Part shown: in pieces, positions 50,031-50,873 of the stretch | How positions within the stretch are numbered: the stretch's first letter is position 1 | Layout: every line of letters starts with the position of its first letter | DNA from: an uncultured Eubacteriales bacterium | GTDB lineage: Bacteria > Bacillota > Clostridia > Christensenellales > Aristaeellaceae | Length of the DNA stretch: 50,873 nt | Reading direction: 5' to 3' | NCBI GenBank assembly: GCA_902790175.1 | Contig: CADAQZ010000006.1 | Coordinates: 1 to 50,873, forward strand | The notes under the pieces: model-generated | The model's input: only the letters and a program-made list of their open reading frames with translations | Told to the model about the DNA's origin: nothing | The model's database searches: none | Translations under genes and position numbers: made by a program

Positions 50031-50873
50031 TTAACCGGCGAGCATCCTCATGATGTTGGCGCAGAGCGTGGCCAGCGGCGTGCCCACGACGTAGCCCATC
50101 AGCGCCATCAGGATGCCGACGGGCACCAGCGAGCCGGAGTAGGAGCCCGCCAGCACCGGCGCGGAGGCTGTGCCGCCGATGTTCGCCAGCGAGGCGACGC
50201 CCGCGGTGAACAGGTCGAGCCTGAGCAGCTTGCAGATCACAAGCATCAGCGCGGCGTGGATCGCCAGCACGATGAAGCCCGTGAGGATCCACGCGGGCGC
50301 GTCGCCCAGCTCCAGCAGGCTGGCGCGCGAGGCCAGCAGGCCGATGACCGCGTAGAGCAACAGGTTGGAGACCTCGCCGGAACCGGCGACCCGACCCAGC
50401 GGCGTCAGGGCGCAGACCAGCGCGACGGCGGTGACGAACAGCACCGTCCAGGTCGCCTTGTCGGAGAAGCCCGTCCAGTCGTACATCTTCGCGCCCACGT
50501 TCGTGGCGATGGCGCTCACGAGGAACGCGCAGCCAATCAGCAACAGCAGGCTCTGCAGCGTCACGGGCTTCGTGTTTTGCTTCGCCTCGTCCTCGAGGCG
50601 CACGGAGACCTCGTCCAGCCGGGTGGTGTCGGCCTTGACCCATCGGTTGAAGCGCGGCGCGAGCTGGATCGCCCAGAGCAGGAACATCACCCACAGCGAA
50701 TAGTCGATCGAATCGATCACCAGCGCGTAGCCCATGTCCGCCTCGCCGATGTTCAGCGCCGCCTGCACGGCCACCATGTTGCCGCTGCCGCCGATCCACG
50801 AGCCGCACAGCGCGCCGAGGCCCTTCCAGGCGTCTGCGCCGATGGTCCGCTTCATCAGGAGGAACGCGACGAC
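50031..50873 (-). CDS. DUF819 integral membrane protein (5' end outside the window)
   Basis: The visible 280 codons are open to the window edge, so the start is outside. About eight membrane helices are present. WIGGSGNMVAVQAALN near the beginning and the repeat-like NIGGTASAPVLAGSYSGSLV near the end form the pair of GG-containing segments typical of DUF819 (YjcL-like), a family with a transporter-type fold. A soluble loop (KADTTRLDEVSVRLEDEAKQ) separates the halves. Transported substrate unknown. Full members have about 380-400 residues. Confidence 0.88.
   Translation of the reverse strand, partial: VVAFLLMKRTIGADAWKGLGALCGSWIGGSGNMVAVQAALNIGEADMGYALVIDSIDYSLWVMFLLWAIQLAPRFNRWVKADTTRLDEVSVRLEDEAKQNTKPVTLQSLLLLIGCAFLVSAIATNVGAKMYDWTGFSDKATWTVLFVTAVALVCALTPLGRVAGSGEVSNLLLYAVIGLLASRASLLELGDAPAWILTGFIVLAIHAALMLVICKLLRLDLFTAGVASLANIGGTASAPVLAGSYSGSLVPVGILMALMGYVVGTPLATLCANIMRMLAG

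Overview
The window is GC-rich chromosomal DNA from a low-redundancy Gram-positive bacterium, most likely an uncultured gut member of the Clostridia (Bacillota). The evidence is AGGAGG-type ribosome binding sites, vegetative promoters of the TTGACA-17-TATAAT kind, short Ala-rich signal peptides, Listeria-Bacteroides and BIG2 repeat surface proteins, CsoR/CopA copper control, and a YtcQ/LplB/LplC-type sugar transporter. I cannot assign a genus. Most genes lie on the minus strand.

Layout. 1-5.4 kb: the end of an unidentified gene, two secreted repeat-rich proteins, a promoter/pentanucleotide-repeat/hairpin unit, and a junction where two convergent genes have both lost their 3' ends. 5.5-7.4 kb: a fused ABC exporter. 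7.5-23.5 kb: a pectin/rhamnogalacturonan utilisation locus with a cytoplasmic pectinesterase, an AraC regulator, a serine hydrolase, GH43, GH105, a MATE exporter, a sugar ABC transporter (binding protein plus two permeases), KduD, KduI, GH28 polygalacturonase, a TIM-barrel sugar isomerase/epimerase and a NodB-type deacetylase. Oligogalacturonides would be imported, cut inside the cell by GH28/GH105 and fed through KduI and KduD to 2-keto-3-deoxygluconate. 23.7-25.5 kb: a diguanylate cyclase. 25.6-28.5 kb: a copper module (CopA with a C-terminal CopZ-like domain, and CsoR with two operators). 28.6-29.7 kb: a protein that combines a tyrosine-phosphatase-like loop with a phosphoglucomutase-like C-terminus.

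29.9-33.4 kb: a polar amino-acid ABC transporter in two transcription units. Each unit has its own strong promoter, a tiny leader ORF with adjacent Cys codons behind a near-perfect ribosome binding site, and an intrinsic terminator before the structural genes. The binding-protein unit has a second, Met-rich mini-ORF. I read this as Cys-linked (possibly Cys/Met) transcription attenuation of a cystine-type transporter. It is the most interesting regulatory system in the window.

33.5-38.6 kb: a methyltransferase, a two-component pair whose kinase carries an extracellular beta-helix adhesin-like domain, a truncated MerR gene that keeps its 19-bp-spacer promoter, and an intact plus a decayed ATC-hydrolase-like gene. 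38.6-48.4 kb: one four-gene signalling operon, made of a multidomain HD-GYP regulator and three paralogous hybrid histidine kinases (HisKA-HATPase-REC-HPt) with different sensors and a shared C-terminal tail. 48.5-49.8 kb: a degenerate tRNA-like sequence and remnants of a GGDEF-type signalling protein. 50.0 kb to the end: a DUF819 membrane protein cut by the window edge.
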